Below, piece after piece: positions 8,992-16,936 of a stretch of DNA of 20,579 bases (position 1 is its first letter; every line of letters starts with the position of its first letter). Origin of the DNA: a virus. The position numbers and the translations under genes were made by a program. The notes under the pieces were generated by a model that did no database searches, was not told the DNA's origin, and worked only from the letters and a program-made list of their open reading frames with translations. Location: positions 1 to 20,579 of IMG/VR virus record IMGVR_UViG_3300017605_000809; one strand, given 5' to 3'.

Positions 8992-9282
8992 TTAGTTAAC
9001 TGCGTCTTGCGGGGATTGTACCATAGGATTTGCAGCTTCCTGTGGGTTCTCTTTCAGGTCTATGGCCTCCTTGTTAACCCGCTCCTCAACTGTCAGAATC
9101 TCGTCAAGGAGGCGAATGCAGTTGGTCCGGCCCTTCATAGTGGCCTCATCGGTGTCGTCATAGATGAGGAGTTCCGTGAGGGTCCGGCGCATCTCCTGCA
9201 GCTCGGGGATGTAGAAGCGGCGCCACCCATCACTAGTGAACATGTTCTGCATGGCGAAGATGTATTCGGGTTTGCCTGCCAT
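8992..9282 (-). CDS. Hypothetical protein, 96 aa, between portal and scaffold
   Basis: ATG 9282 overlaps the portal stop in a TAATG, so translation is probably coupled; a GGAG lies about 12 nt upstream. The protein is mostly helical: SDGWRRFYIPELQEMRRTL, then TNCIRLLDEILTVEERVNKEA, then a Pro/Gln-rich tail. Charge alternation suggests coiled coil between about residues 22 and 75. I do not recognise the family. Small helical proteins at this place in other phages can be head assembly factors. Confidence 0.75.
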   Translation of the reverse strand: MAGKPEYIFAMQNMFTSDGWRRFYIPELQEMRRTLTELLIYDDTDEATMKGRTNCIRLLDEILTVEERVNKEAIDLKENPQEAANPMVQSPQDAVN

Positions 9283-11198
9283 TAGGGACCTACTCCAAGG
9301 GGCGCATTCTGGGCGGCCTCAGCGCCTCGTTGCACTGGGGCCATGCGCTGGCCGGACGCGCCTCCGAGTCCGCCAGTTGGGTCCCCGCCAGCCGCGACGG
9401 CCTGCTCGGGGGGCACGCCCATCTGCTGGGCGAGCATCTGCAGCTGGGGCATCTGAACGAGCATCTCGTCCGCGTCCCAGTCATAGAGGTTGAAGAGCTT
9501 CCGGGCCATGGCAATCCAGTTCACGGACTGAATCCAGACCGGGTTCGACATCATAATCTGGGCCAGCTGGAGGGCGTCACTGCGCTGCATGGTCTTCGTG
9601 AGCATGAAGCTCGGACCGAAGGCCTTCGCCTGCCAGCCGTGGTTCAGCTCAGCCGGGTTGTTAATGATGCCCTCTTCCGGGGGAAGGGGCATGCCCGTGA
9701 TGTAGTTCAGGACAGACCGCGTGCCAATCATGTTGAACTGCTTCGGCAGAGGCAGCATCGTCTTGTTCATGTCCCGAATCAGCTCGGCCAGCGGCTCGAC
9801 CATTTCCGAGCTGGCCAGCATCGCTTCAAGGGCCAACCGGGTCGTAGCTGCCTCGGCGGTGATGAGCGCCTCTCTGGCGGTGACCTCGTTGCCGGAGCCG
9901 CCGGTCATGCCCATCACGGAGCGCTCGTCCATGCCCGTGCCCTTCTGGGCCATCGAGTCGAGGAAGGCGATTTCCTGAAACGCCAGCGCAATGGGCTGGA
10001 GATTGATGGGCAGGGGCATGATGGACTCGGTCAGGCTCTTGCCACGGGTGTTGATTTGGAAGACCTTGCCCGGCTTCACGAACATGTTCTGGGTCGTGAC
10101 GGCGCCCGCAGCAGCCAAGAAGGGCGTGCGGTTCATGAGGTCGAGGGCGTCGAGCTTCTGGCTGGTCAGGCGGCTGGCTGCGCTCTGGAGAGGCTCGACG
10201 ATTTTCGCCTTGCTGATGCCGACGAAGTGGCAAGGGTCGGGGGTTGGGCTATAGTGGACGATGCGGTGGCGGTTGAGCAGGAGCTTGTCTGGGTCGTTGC
10301 GGAGGACGACCTGTCCGTTGGCGATAGTGATGACGCGGTTGCGGACGCCGTCCGGGGCGAACTCGATGGGCACCAGACCATACATGGTCAGGAGTTCAAC
10401 GGGCTTCTCGTAGAGGTTGGTATGGCTGCGGAGGAAGTCGCCGAAGTTGCCGTAAGGGTTGATGATGTTAAAGTCCATTGGCATTCGGACTTGCGCGGGA
10501 CCTCCTAGCTCGGCGAGCCGTTTGATGGCATCTGGGCGGAAGGACTGGAGGCCGTCACCGGAGTTCAGTTCGAGGAGGCTGTCGAAGTCCACCCAGTCCC
10601 GGATGAGGTACCAGTCCGCGTCCTTGATGTGGGTCTTGCCGTTCTGGATGTAGAAGTCCTGTAGTTCGCGGGGACGCCAGTTGGGGCCGTCGAAGGAGGT
10701 GATGAGGTCGCGGACCTCGATTTGCTCTAGGGTTCCGGGGATGTAGGTGCGGAACTGCTGCATGCGCTGGATGAAGGACCAGCCGACCTCAGCGACGGCC
10801 GTGCCGTCGATGTCGGCCTTGGTGAAGAACTGAACGGCCTTCCGGAAGCTGTCCGCCTCCTTGAGCTGCATGTTGATGAGGAGTTCGTTCTTCTTGGCCA
10901 CGCCCTCCGAGCCGGGTGCGAAGCCGTGCAGGGAGACGATGGGCCACGAGCCGAAGATGGAGTTGGTGAGTCGTGCCACGTGGGACATGACCGTGGCGAA
11001 GGCCAGGGGGAGGACGATTTCGTTCAGGTAGTTGGCGATGTTGCCGGTGTAGATGCCACGGAAGGCGTCGTTCCAGCGCTGGCTCTCGTTGTATTTGTCT
11101 TGGAGCCAGTAGGTGGCGGCCTTCTTGCGGTCCATGACAAGAGAGAGGAGGTCATCATCTGTCTTGGGACCGTTGTCAGGAATGTAGCTGTAGCCCAT
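9282..11198 (-). CDS. Portal protein
   Basis: This is a 638-residue protein. ATG 11198 overlaps the exonuclease stop (TAATG) and has GAGGAG about 9 nt upstream. The N-terminal part (WNDAFRGIYTGNIANYLNEIVLPLAFATVMSHVARLTNSIF) is the helical entry typical of podoviral portals. The middle has the wing-type beta sections and PTPDPCHFVGISKAKIVEPLQSAASRL. The C-terminal crown region has MTGGSGNEVTAREALITAEAA followed by long helices and a Gly/Gln/Pro-rich tail. Portals form the dodecameric DNA entry channel and dock terminase and adaptor. Length and the terminase-exonuclease-portal order support the call. Confidence 0.85.
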   Translation of the reverse strand: MGYSYIPDNGPKTDDDLLSLVMDRKKAATYWLQDKYNESQRWNDAFRGIYTGNIANYLNEIVLPLAFATVMSHVARLTNSIFGSWPIVSLHGFAPGSEGVAKKNELLINMQLKEADSFRKAVQFFTKADIDGTAVAEVGWSFIQRMQQFRTYIPGTLEQIEVRDLITSFDGPNWRPRELQDFYIQNGKTHIKDADWYLIRDWVDFDSLLELNSGDGLQSFRPDAIKRLAELGGPAQVRMPMDFNIINPYGNFGDFLRSHTNLYEKPVELLTMYGLVPIEFAPDGVRNRVITIANGQVVLRNDPDKLLLNRHRIVHYSPTPDPCHFVGISKAKIVEPLQSAASRLTSQKLDALDLMNRTPFLAAAGAVTTQNMFVKPGKVFQINTRGKSLTESIMPLPINLQPIALAFQEIAFLDSMAQKGTGMDERSVMGMTGGSGNEVTAREALITAEAATTRLALEAMLASSEMVEPLAELIRDMNKTMLPLPKQFNMIGTRSVLNYITGMPLPPEEGIINNPAELNHGWQAKAFGPSFMLTKTMQRSDALQLAQIMMSNPVWIQSVNWIAMARKLFNLYDWDADEMLVQMPQLQMLAQQMGVPPEQAVAAGGDPTGGLGGASGQRMAPVQRGAEAAQNAPLGVGP

Positions 11199-11755
11199 TA
11201 GGCGTACTCCTCAATGTCGGCTTTCTCAAGGTGGACCTCTTCGCCGCCTGCGCCGCGAATCCAGCCGAAGTCCCGAATGTGATTGAACACCTCCTTGACA
11301 AGGTAGACGTCATTCAGGCAGTAGGTGAAGAGCTTTCCCCACCGCTCCTTCTTGACGAGGGTCGTGGCGAATTCTCCGTCGCCAACCTTGCCGAGGCCGA
11401 GGGTGTTCTTGGCGACCTCATCGAGCTTGAAGCCCTTAACGCGCTTTCCAAGCGCGGCATAGATTTCCTTCAGAATATCGTACTGTGGGACGGTGATGTA
11501 ACGTCCGGTAACACCGAATACCACAGAGGAGTCGAAATCAATGGTGTTAAAGCCCACCAGTAGGTCGGCACTATTAAGGTGGTCCACGGCCTCGTCGAGG
11601 TCGTGCTTGTCGTAGATGTGGTAGCGTCCGGTTTCGCTGTCGGAGGCGATGAGGGCGGAGATGCCACAGTCGCCGTTGCGGGCGGCTTCCCAGCCGGTTG
11701 GGTGTTCATGGACAGGGGTCTCGATTTCTAGGTCCCAGCATATGATGCGGCTCAT
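11198..11755 (-). CDS. DEDDy 3'-5' exonuclease, RNase H-like (DnaQ/PolB-exo type)
   Basis: The 185-residue protein starts at ATG 11755, overlapping the terminase stop (ATGA), with AAGG upstream. All three Exo motifs are present. Exo I is CWDLEIET with D8 and E10. Exo II is GFNTIDFD with N70 and D75. Exo III is YCLNDVYLV with Y145 and D149, the tyrosine form (DEDDy). The segment GFKLDEVAKNTLGLGK between II and III is typical of family-B polymerase proofreading and YprB-like exonucleases. There is no polymerase domain, so it is stand-alone. A 3'-5' nuclease between terminase and portal is unusual; it may trim DNA or RNA during packaging or host takeover. Confidence 0.85.
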   Translation of the reverse strand: MSRIICWDLEIETPVHEHPTGWEAARNGDCGISALIASDSETGRYHIYDKHDLDEAVDHLNSADLLVGFNTIDFDSSVVFGVTGRYITVPQYDILKEIYAALGKRVKGFKLDEVAKNTLGLGKVGDGEFATTLVKKERWGKLFTYCLNDVYLVKEVFNHIRDFGWIRGAGGEEVHLEKADIEEYA

Positions 11756-13518
11756 CTAGGCCTTGGGATAAAGAGAGCCGGGGGAGCATCACCCTGCTCC
11801 GAGAAGGGAATGCTCCGTGGGGAGGCGCCACGGAGGTGCTGCCCCCGGCGGGGGAGTGGGGTACCGAATTCCATGTCATCCATTATATCACTGTTTTCTG
11901 ACAGGGGGTTCCGGAGTTGGCGCTCGAAGGGGGCCCAAGGGTAGGTCTCCTTCTGGAGCTTGAGCTTGGGCAGGAGGCCGGAGAAGAACTCCGGGTTGAA
12001 GGTGTCGGCGAAGGCGTCGGCTAGGTCGTTGGGGAAGGCCTGTGGCTGGTTGCAGAGCTGGTAGCGGAGGGCGTCGAGGTGGGTGGCGGAGTTCAGGAAG
12101 CGGACCTGTTTCCGGGCTACGAAGGCTAGAGCGTTGGAGATGCGGACTTCCTTCCGCTCTCCCTGCTGCCGGTTGAAGGCGTGGAAGGCCACGGCATCTG
12201 GAACGCCGGCGTCGAGGAGCCGGTCAGACAGGTATTGCGCCCAGAGACCCATCTTCCCCGCCATCTCCGCTTCGTCCGTGATTCCCATGACCCGATAATA
12301 AGCTGACCATTCCTTGTATTTGTCGACGACGAAGCGGGCGTAGGTCTCGGCGTTGAAGTCGATGGCAGTGTAGCAGTCGAGGATGGTGACAACGCCGGGG
12401 TCATCGTCGTGGTGGGCGGCGGCGACCCAAGCGGTTTCGCTTCCGAGAGCCTGCTTGCGAGCAGTCTTGAAAGCAGTATCGAGATGGAAGACAAGAGTAG
12501 CGCGGACAGGACGACCGTCCGTTCTGCAGGCATCGAATTGTTCCTCGGTGAGGGGGCGGAGCTTGTGGGCAAGGGGGCGGTTAAGGACCTGTGAGGCGGC
12601 CTTAACCGGGTCCCGGGCCTTGTAGTTGGCGATTTCTCGGGCGGTCCAGACAGAGGGGATGGCCGGCTTCTCATCCTTCGTCTCGCCGGAGAGGAAGTAG
12701 ACGTGCCACTGACCGGGCCGCTTGTCCTTGGCCTTGCAGGGCTGGTATTCGGGAAACTGGGTGTGGCCGGCCAAAGAGGCGATGCCGTCGTTCTTGAAGC
12801 AGCGGCCGAAGGGGTCCGCGTCGGAGTAGCGGGTGCCGACGAGGATGATAAGGCCGTTTGATTCGACAACGGGGATGAGGTCGGTCATGTGGCCGTAGGC
12901 CTGCTCGAACCAGTTCAGGTTCTTCTGGAGGGCGTCGTAACTGACCAAGTCATCCATGCAGAGGATGTCCGGGTGGCGGCCAGTCAGGGCGGAGTTGGGC
13001 GACCAGATGCCGAAGGAGGGCTCGGTCTCGCGGTCGCGGGTGCGGGCAGTGTGGGTGAGGACGTCAGAGCGCCAGCGCTTGTCTGGGCCCTTCCAGTTGC
13101 CGTAGAGCCAATTGAAGAGGCACTGGTCGTCGGTTGTGCCTTCCAACCATTTGCGGATGACGCGGAGGAAGTCTTCTGCTAGCTCTAGTTTCTCGTTGCC
13201 GATGTAGGTGGAGAGGTTGGGGTCTTGGAGCTGGAGCCAGACCATCGAGGCCTTGGTGATTAGGAGGGACTTGGCGCAGGCTCGGGGGACCAAGACGGCG
13301 ATGTAGCGGCGCTCTTTGCTGTCTCGGCGGCTGGCGAGCCAGTCTTTGTATTGGAACTGGAGCCATGAGAGGAGGGGGGTATGGATTTCGTCGGACCACC
13401 AGCGGCCCTTGTCATTGTCGGGGTGGGTGAAGCCAAGGGCTTTCCGGCAGAACAGCTCTAGGTTATTGCGGCAGGCGTCGGCAAGGAGGCGCCGCTCTGA
13501 TTCTAGGTCCCAAATCAT
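11752..13518 (-). CDS. terL: Terminase large subunit (ATPase-nuclease packaging motor)
   Basis: This is a 588-residue protein. ATG 13518 overlaps the upstream stop (ATGA). The ATPase domain has a Walker A-like loop LVPRACAKS (residues 76-84), Walker B DILCMDD (184-190) and a coupling motif LIILVGTRYSD (223-233). The nuclease domain has HLDTAF with D347, a second acidic strand VVTILDCYTAID around 381-387, VMGITDEAEM near 415, and DLADAFADTF near the C-terminus. The family normally has Gly in the P-loop (PRGxGKS); here both Gly positions are replaced (PRACAKS). A Ser/Pro/Arg-rich tail follows the nuclease domain. It cuts and translocates concatemeric DNA through the portal. Confidence 0.92.
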   Translation of the reverse strand: MIWDLESERRLLADACRNNLELFCRKALGFTHPDNDKGRWWSDEIHTPLLSWLQFQYKDWLASRRDSKERRYIAVLVPRACAKSLLITKASMVWLQLQDPNLSTYIGNEKLELAEDFLRVIRKWLEGTTDDQCLFNWLYGNWKGPDKRWRSDVLTHTARTRDRETEPSFGIWSPNSALTGRHPDILCMDDLVSYDALQKNLNWFEQAYGHMTDLIPVVESNGLIILVGTRYSDADPFGRCFKNDGIASLAGHTQFPEYQPCKAKDKRPGQWHVYFLSGETKDEKPAIPSVWTAREIANYKARDPVKAASQVLNRPLAHKLRPLTEEQFDACRTDGRPVRATLVFHLDTAFKTARKQALGSETAWVAAAHHDDDPGVVTILDCYTAIDFNAETYARFVVDKYKEWSAYYRVMGITDEAEMAGKMGLWAQYLSDRLLDAGVPDAVAFHAFNRQQGERKEVRISNALAFVARKQVRFLNSATHLDALRYQLCNQPQAFPNDLADAFADTFNPEFFSGLLPKLKLQKETYPWAPFERQLRNPLSENSDIMDDMEFGTPLPRRGQHLRGASPRSIPFSEQGDAPPALFIPRPR

Positions 13519-15314
13519 TCGTAGGGGTTGTAGTCCCGCATGGCTTTATTGGCCGCATCTTGATTGCGGTCAGCGGCCTTCATCTTCTTCCAGTCGCGGA
13601 GGCGGACTTGAAGAGTGCGAAGTTCCTTAGTTCCAAGAGACGTTGGCATATCTCCCATGTATTGGGCGAATTCTGGGTCCGTCTTTCTTAGATTAATGGC
13701 TTCGAGAAGGACACCACCAAGATGTTCTGCCATCCATGGTTCGTTGGTCTGGGCCAGCTTGTCGGGGACCACTGATTGGGGGCCAGCGAGGGAGACGGGG
13801 AAGCGGGCGAAGCGGCGGCCGTTGGGCGCTCGGTCGATGATGCCGGCGAGGCCGAGCTTGGCCCGGAGGCCCTCTGGGGTGAGGGAGAGGGCACGGGCGA
13901 CGTGGGAGGCCGGGGCCGTGCCGATGTCGATGCGCTGGCCCACCAATACGCGCTCACCGGAGGGGCCGCGGATGTCGAGGAGGCCGGGGCCGAACTGGGC
14001 GGGGATGGGCTGGTCGAGCTGGAGCATGTTCTTGAAGCCGCCGGCTGTTGAGATGCGCCGCTGGGTCTCGGGGAACTCTAGGTCGAGGGGGCGGTCGAAG
14101 TAGCGGGAGGCGTTGGCTCGGGGCTCGTAGACGCGGAAGTTGGTCGGGAAGTTCGGGTCCGTGTTCTGGGTAGCGAGCATGCCGAGGCCACGGCGCGCAA
14201 GGAAGCGGGCGGTGCGGCCGGTGCCGGTGGCACCGGGCGGGGGGTTCCAGCCGTGGGCGGCCATTTCCTGTGGGGAGAGGGTGTGGGAGCCGATGGGGTT
14301 GAAGTTGGGGTAGGGGCGGCCTTTGACGTTTGGATTGGTGGGGGCGGTCTTGAGCCACTCGACGGGGAAGGTCTCGCGGGTGGCGGCGGCGCCCTGCTGG
14401 GTGGGGAGTTCGTTCAGGCCCTCGTGGACGGTCTTTGCTCGGGCGGAGGCCATGGCTGGGGAGATTTTGCCGGCCTCTAGGTCGCGCTGGATGGACTGGA
14501 GGACGGCTAGGCCCTGCTTGCGGTAGGTGGCGTAGGAGGTGCCGAGTTCGAGTTCGTGGAGGCCGGGGCGGTCCTCGCGGGTTCCGAAGAGGTCGTCGGG
14601 TCGAGGGACACGGCGCTCGTTGGGGATGGGGACGTCTTTGAGGGCGTCGGGGCGGGGAGGGCGGGTGTTGGGTTCGAGTTGCTGGGAGAGGGCGGTGAGT
14701 TCCTCGGGGGAGAAGATGGAGTTGTATTTTCCTTGACGGAGGGCGAGCATGAACTGGGCCGTGGCCGGGTCACGCTCGCGGATGCCGGTTTCTGGGTTTA
14801 GCTTGCCGGGGATGAAGCGGACATTTGGGTCGGCGCCGGGGGTGGCGATGGAGGGTGGGAGGCCCTCTCCGGTCTGGAGGCCGGGCTCGCGGTCCCAAGC
14901 GGGGCCGAGGCCGAGGGCGAGGGGGTTCAGGGGCTCGACGGGGGAGGGGCGGGGGCCCATGTAGCCGCGGGGGAGGACGCGGGAGCCGCCACGGGTGACG
15001 GCGCCACGGGCGGCCGAAGCTGGCTCGGTGGCGGTGGGGCCGGTGGCGAAGGCGGAGAGGAGGCCGTGGAGGGTGTCCACGAGGTCGGCTGGGTTGTGGA
15101 CGGAGGAGAAGTCGACGCCACCGGCTGCGGCTGTGCGCTGCTGGGCCTGCTGGGTGTAGAGGGCCGTGCGGGCGGCGGCTGCATCGAAGATTTCGGTGCG
15201 GCCGAGCGGGGGAGGGGCCTTGCCGAAGAGGAAGTCGTGGAAGGCGGTGCCGGCCGCGGCGAGCCGCATGGCGGCTTCGTTGGAGAAGGCGAGGTCGAAG
15301 GGGTTATAGGCCAC
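13515..15314 (-). CDS. Hypothetical 599-aa protein upstream of terminase
   Basis: The start is GTG at 15314, overlapping the upstream stop by 11 nt with no Shine-Dalgarno, so it relies on coupling; the next ATG is 15269. The end overlaps terL by 4 nt. The first 45 residues are helical (FDLAFSNEAAMRLAAAGTAFHDFLFG). The rest is Pro/Gly/Arg-rich and low in Cys, with many PxxP turns (PNTRPPRPDALKDVPIPNERR), and looks extended. No catalytic motif is seen. The size and the arginine and proline content suggest a structural or ejected virion protein, but the place before terminase is atypical for that. I do not recognise a family. Confidence 0.75.
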   Translation of the reverse strand: MAYNPFDLAFSNEAAMRLAAAGTAFHDFLFGKAPPPLGRTEIFDAAAARTALYTQQAQQRTAAAGGVDFSSVHNPADLVDTLHGLLSAFATGPTATEPASAARGAVTRGGSRVLPRGYMGPRPSPVEPLNPLALGLGPAWDREPGLQTGEGLPPSIATPGADPNVRFIPGKLNPETGIRERDPATAQFMLALRQGKYNSIFSPEELTALSQQLEPNTRPPRPDALKDVPIPNERRVPRPDDLFGTREDRPGLHELELGTSYATYRKQGLAVLQSIQRDLEAGKISPAMASARAKTVHEGLNELPTQQGAAATRETFPVEWLKTAPTNPNVKGRPYPNFNPIGSHTLSPQEMAAHGWNPPPGATGTGRTARFLARRGLGMLATQNTDPNFPTNFRVYEPRANASRYFDRPLDLEFPETQRRISTAGGFKNMLQLDQPIPAQFGPGLLDIRGPSGERVLVGQRIDIGTAPASHVARALSLTPEGLRAKLGLAGIIDRAPNGRRFARFPVSLAGPQSVVPDKLAQTNEPWMAEHLGGVLLEAINLRKTDPEFAQYMGDMPTSLGTKELRTLQVRLRDWKKMKAADRNQDAANKAMRDYNPYE

Positions 15315-15663
15315 TGGAGGACTCGATGAGCTTGTTCATGTGGAGGAGCCACTTGCGGTGGCGGCGGGCCGAGGAGTGGATGTATTGGATGAGGCCGGGC
15401 TCCAACTCGAATTCGAGGAAGGCTTCAAGGATGTCGGTGTGCCAGATGTTGAGTTCGGCGGGGAGGGTGATATGGAGGAGTTCGTGGAGGAGGCAGCGGA
15501 GCTGGTAGCCATCGTGCTTTTCGTGGGGGAGGGAGATGATGCGGGCGGCGCCGTCATAGTCAACTCGGGCCCAGCCCCGGCGCTGGGAGGGCGTCTGGAG
15601 TTTCACGACTACCATCTGGGCCATGTCCCATAGGCGCTTCTCGATTTGGGGGTAGGTCAGCAA
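15304..15663 (-). CDS. Small putative zinc metallopeptidase-like protein (HExxH)
   Basis: The protein has up to 119 residues. The longest start is TTG at 15663, and ATG 15624 or 15615 is possible, which would give 106 or 103 residues. It contains RCLLHELLHITLPAELN with an HELLH zinc-site motif at residues 60-64 of the long form, inside an amphipathic helix as in minimal metallopeptidase domains. H75 or a nearby Glu (EAFLEFELE) could supply the third ligand. It overlaps the upstream gene by 104 nt (long start) or 65 nt (ATG 15624), more than other junctions here. The function may be proteolysis of head or host proteins. The motif is short, so the peptidase role is tentative. Confidence 0.7.
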   Translation of the reverse strand: MLTYPQIEKRLWDMAQMVVVKLQTPSQRRGWARVDYDGAARIISLPHEKHDGYQLRCLLHELLHITLPAELNIWHTDILEAFLEFELEPGLIQYIHSSARRHRKWLLHMNKLIESSSGL

Positions 15664-16255
15664 GGTGGGATTCCCACTGGGAGATGGCGAGGCGGACGAC
15701 AGCCTCGTCGGTCCCAGACAAGAGGGTGAGGAGGCGGGCGGTGGCTTCGGTGGGGGTCAGAGGGGCTGGAGGGCCGGAAGTGCCGACGGGGGCCGTTTCG
15801 AGCCAAGTGGCGATGTAGCGGTCTACCTTGTCGCCGGCCTCGCCGGTGGTGATGATGTTGGCGAGGATGGAGGCGGCCTGCTCGCGGGTGAGGGTGGAGA
15901 GGGGGCGGGCGACGGCATCTTGGACGACGGCGGCGTTCGCGGCAGCGAGGCGGGTCTTTGGGCGAGAGCCGGGGGGCGGTAGGGGCTGGGTTTTCGGCGT
16001 GCCTTTGAGGATGGTAAAGGCCGGATGGTCGGTCAGGACTTTGTTATCTGGGGTGAGGCGGCCCTCCGCGCGGAGGACGGAGAGGGTCTGCTGGAGGGAG
16101 GAGACCTTGTGCTTGAGGAAGAGGGAGACCTCCGGGAGGGTGAGGGGGGTGTCACGGAGGAAGTTGGCGATGAGGAGGTCCGCCATCGTCCAGTCTTTAA
16201 AGGGGATACGCCACTGGGTGTCCGGGCCTTTCCGGATGCGGCGGGGGGCTGTCAT
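15560..16255 (-). CDS. Winged-helix-like DNA-binding protein, small terminase candidate
   Basis: The frame is open from GTG 16303, but ATG 16255 (MTAPRRIRKGPDTQWR) is preferred because a -10 box lies six bases upstream and there is no Shine-Dalgarno, as in leaderless mRNAs. It gives 231 residues. The basic N-terminus is followed by LTLPEVSLFLKHKVSSLQQTLSVLRAEGRL (about residues 38-67), a helix-turn-helix with wing-like end. The middle is helical (LTREQAASILANIITTG) and the C-terminus is Pro/Gly-rich. It is the first gene of the head operon. Small terminases have DNA-binding N-termini and helical oligomerisation parts, but a transcription regulator is equally possible. Confidence 0.6.
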   Translation of the reverse strand: MTAPRRIRKGPDTQWRIPFKDWTMADLLIANFLRDTPLTLPEVSLFLKHKVSSLQQTLSVLRAEGRLTPDNKVLTDHPAFTILKGTPKTQPLPPPGSRPKTRLAAANAAVVQDAVARPLSTLTREQAASILANIITTGEAGDKVDRYIATWLETAPVGTSGPPAPLTPTEATARLLTLLSGTDEAVVRLAISQWESHLADLPPNREAPMGHGPDGSRETPDALPAPGLGPS

Positions 16256-16261
16256 GGGGGT

Positions 16262-16267
16262 ATTATA
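16262..16267 (-). promoter_or_regulatory. -10 box (TATAAT) for a leaderless leftward transcript
   Basis: A perfect TATAAT reads on the minus strand, six bases (ACCCCC) before ATG 16255. With normal -10 to +1 spacing, transcription would begin on the A of the ATG. No good -35 hexamer at 16-18 bp is seen; an A/T-rich tract (AAAAAATTTT) lies between. Leaderless genes with this arrangement are common in Deinococcus and actinobacteria. Confidence 0.5.
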
Positions 16268-16340
16268 GCACCAAAATTTTTTGTCGGGCTGGTCAGGAGT
16301 CACTCCCGTTCTGCGCTAAACCCCTACCCCGGGGGTCCTC

Positions 16341-16379
16341 AGGCTCCAAGCGGGAAGGCGCGCATCGTGTTCGGAGCCT
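16341..16379 (+). repeat. Inverted repeat in the divergent region
   Basis: AGGCTCC (16341-16347) pairs perfectly with GGAGCCT (16373-16379) around a 25-nt loop. It lies in the 219-nt divergent intergenic region (16256-16474), next to an 11-bp near-palindrome ACCCCGGGGGT at 16326-16336. It may be an operator or RNA leader structure; no rightward promoter hexamers stand out. Confidence 0.35.
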
Positions 16380-16422
16380 TAAGGATAGAGGCGAAAGGCG
16401 AACCGTTGTCGGTGAACGCGGA

Positions 16423-16454
16423 TGTGTGTTGTTGGCGGTTGTGGGAGACACACA
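16423..16454 (+). promoter_or_regulatory. 5' leader hairpin before the first rightward gene
   Basis: TGTGTGT (16423-16429) and ACACACA (16448-16454) form a 7-bp stem with an 18-nt loop. It ends nine bases before the AAGGAGGA ribosome site of the 16475 gene. It could protect or regulate the leader. A simple-repeat origin by chance cannot be excluded. Confidence 0.35.
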
Positions 16455-16474
16455 CTCACCCGAAGGAGGAAGTC

Positions 16475-16645
16475 ATGTTCTGGTTCACGCTCAAGTATCG
16501 CGCGCTGCGCTCGTACACATGCCTCATGCTCAGGCTCGAAATCCTCTTCCCGAACTTCGCACCGCTCTCGAAGCACACGAGCGAGCTGCTCGACCGCGTC
16601 TGCGACATGCAGGAACACGGCTGGGAACGCTCACAGGGAATGTGA
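16475..16645 (+). CDS. Small hypothetical protein, 56 aa
   Basis: A longer open frame extends upstream, but ATG 16475 is chosen because AAGGAGGA stands five bases before it. The protein is basic and aromatic at the N-terminus (MFWFTLKYRALRSY), with a hydrophobic stretch CLMLRLEILFPNF and a polar helical tail ending HGWERSQGM. It might associate with membrane or bind a host protein. It is the first gene of the rightward block, a place often used by phages for early host-takeover peptides. I do not recognise a family. Confidence 0.75.
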   Translation: MFWFTLKYRALRSYTCLMLRLEILFPNFAPLSKHTSELLDRVCDMQEHGWERSQGM

Positions 16646-16720
16646 GGGGGCCAGGGGCATTCGTTCGGCATTCGCCTCACTCACTGAAGCACGCAGCACA
16701 CCATCCGCAAGGAGGATGTC

Positions 16721-16936
16721 ATGTCCCGTATCACCGATGCAATGGCACGTTACACCGCTTCTCAGGCCGCCCGTACCTGCGAGTGCGGCAAGCCCTCCGT
16801 CCAGTCCGGTATCGCCCAGCACCTCAACGCTGATGAGCGCAAGCTCCTCGGCTTCCTCGACAAGCAGGACATCCGCTTCTGCTCCGTCAAGTGCTTCCAC
16901 ACCTTCACCGCCCAGCCGGCGAAGAAGGAGGCCTGA
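16721..16936 (+). CDS. Zinc-binding microprotein 1, 71 aa (CxC...FCSxxC)
   Basis: ATG 16721 follows AAGGAGG at good distance. The protein has C20 and C22 (TCECGKP) and, 32 residues on, C54 and C58 (FCSVKCFHTF). Two Cys pairs with the second on a short helix suggest a treble-clef or zinc-ribbon fold. The FCSxxC knuckle is shared with the next gene and with the 17415 gene, so the three look like diverged paralogues. The stop overlaps the next start (TGATG), indicating coupling. The role is unknown; such proteins often bind nucleic acid or host protein. Confidence 0.8.
   Translation: MSRITDAMARYTASQAARTCECGKPSVQSGIAQHLNADERKLLGFLDKQDIRFCSVKCFHTFTAQPAKKEA

Noticed and set aside
9330-10508. 392-codon rightward open frame opposite the portal gene
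   Set aside because: It is an antisense shadow in GC-rich sequence, His/Val/Leu-biased, without a ribosome site; the portal on the other strand is convincing.
12126-12869. 247-codon leftward frame inside terL
   Set aside because: Ser/Pro/Thr-rich out-of-frame translation of terL codons, typical of a GC-rich shadow.
15665-15677. 13-bp palindrome GTGGGA-T-TCCCAC as an operator
   Set aside because: It lies within the coding part of the first operon gene with no nearby promoter; chance is likely in this base composition.
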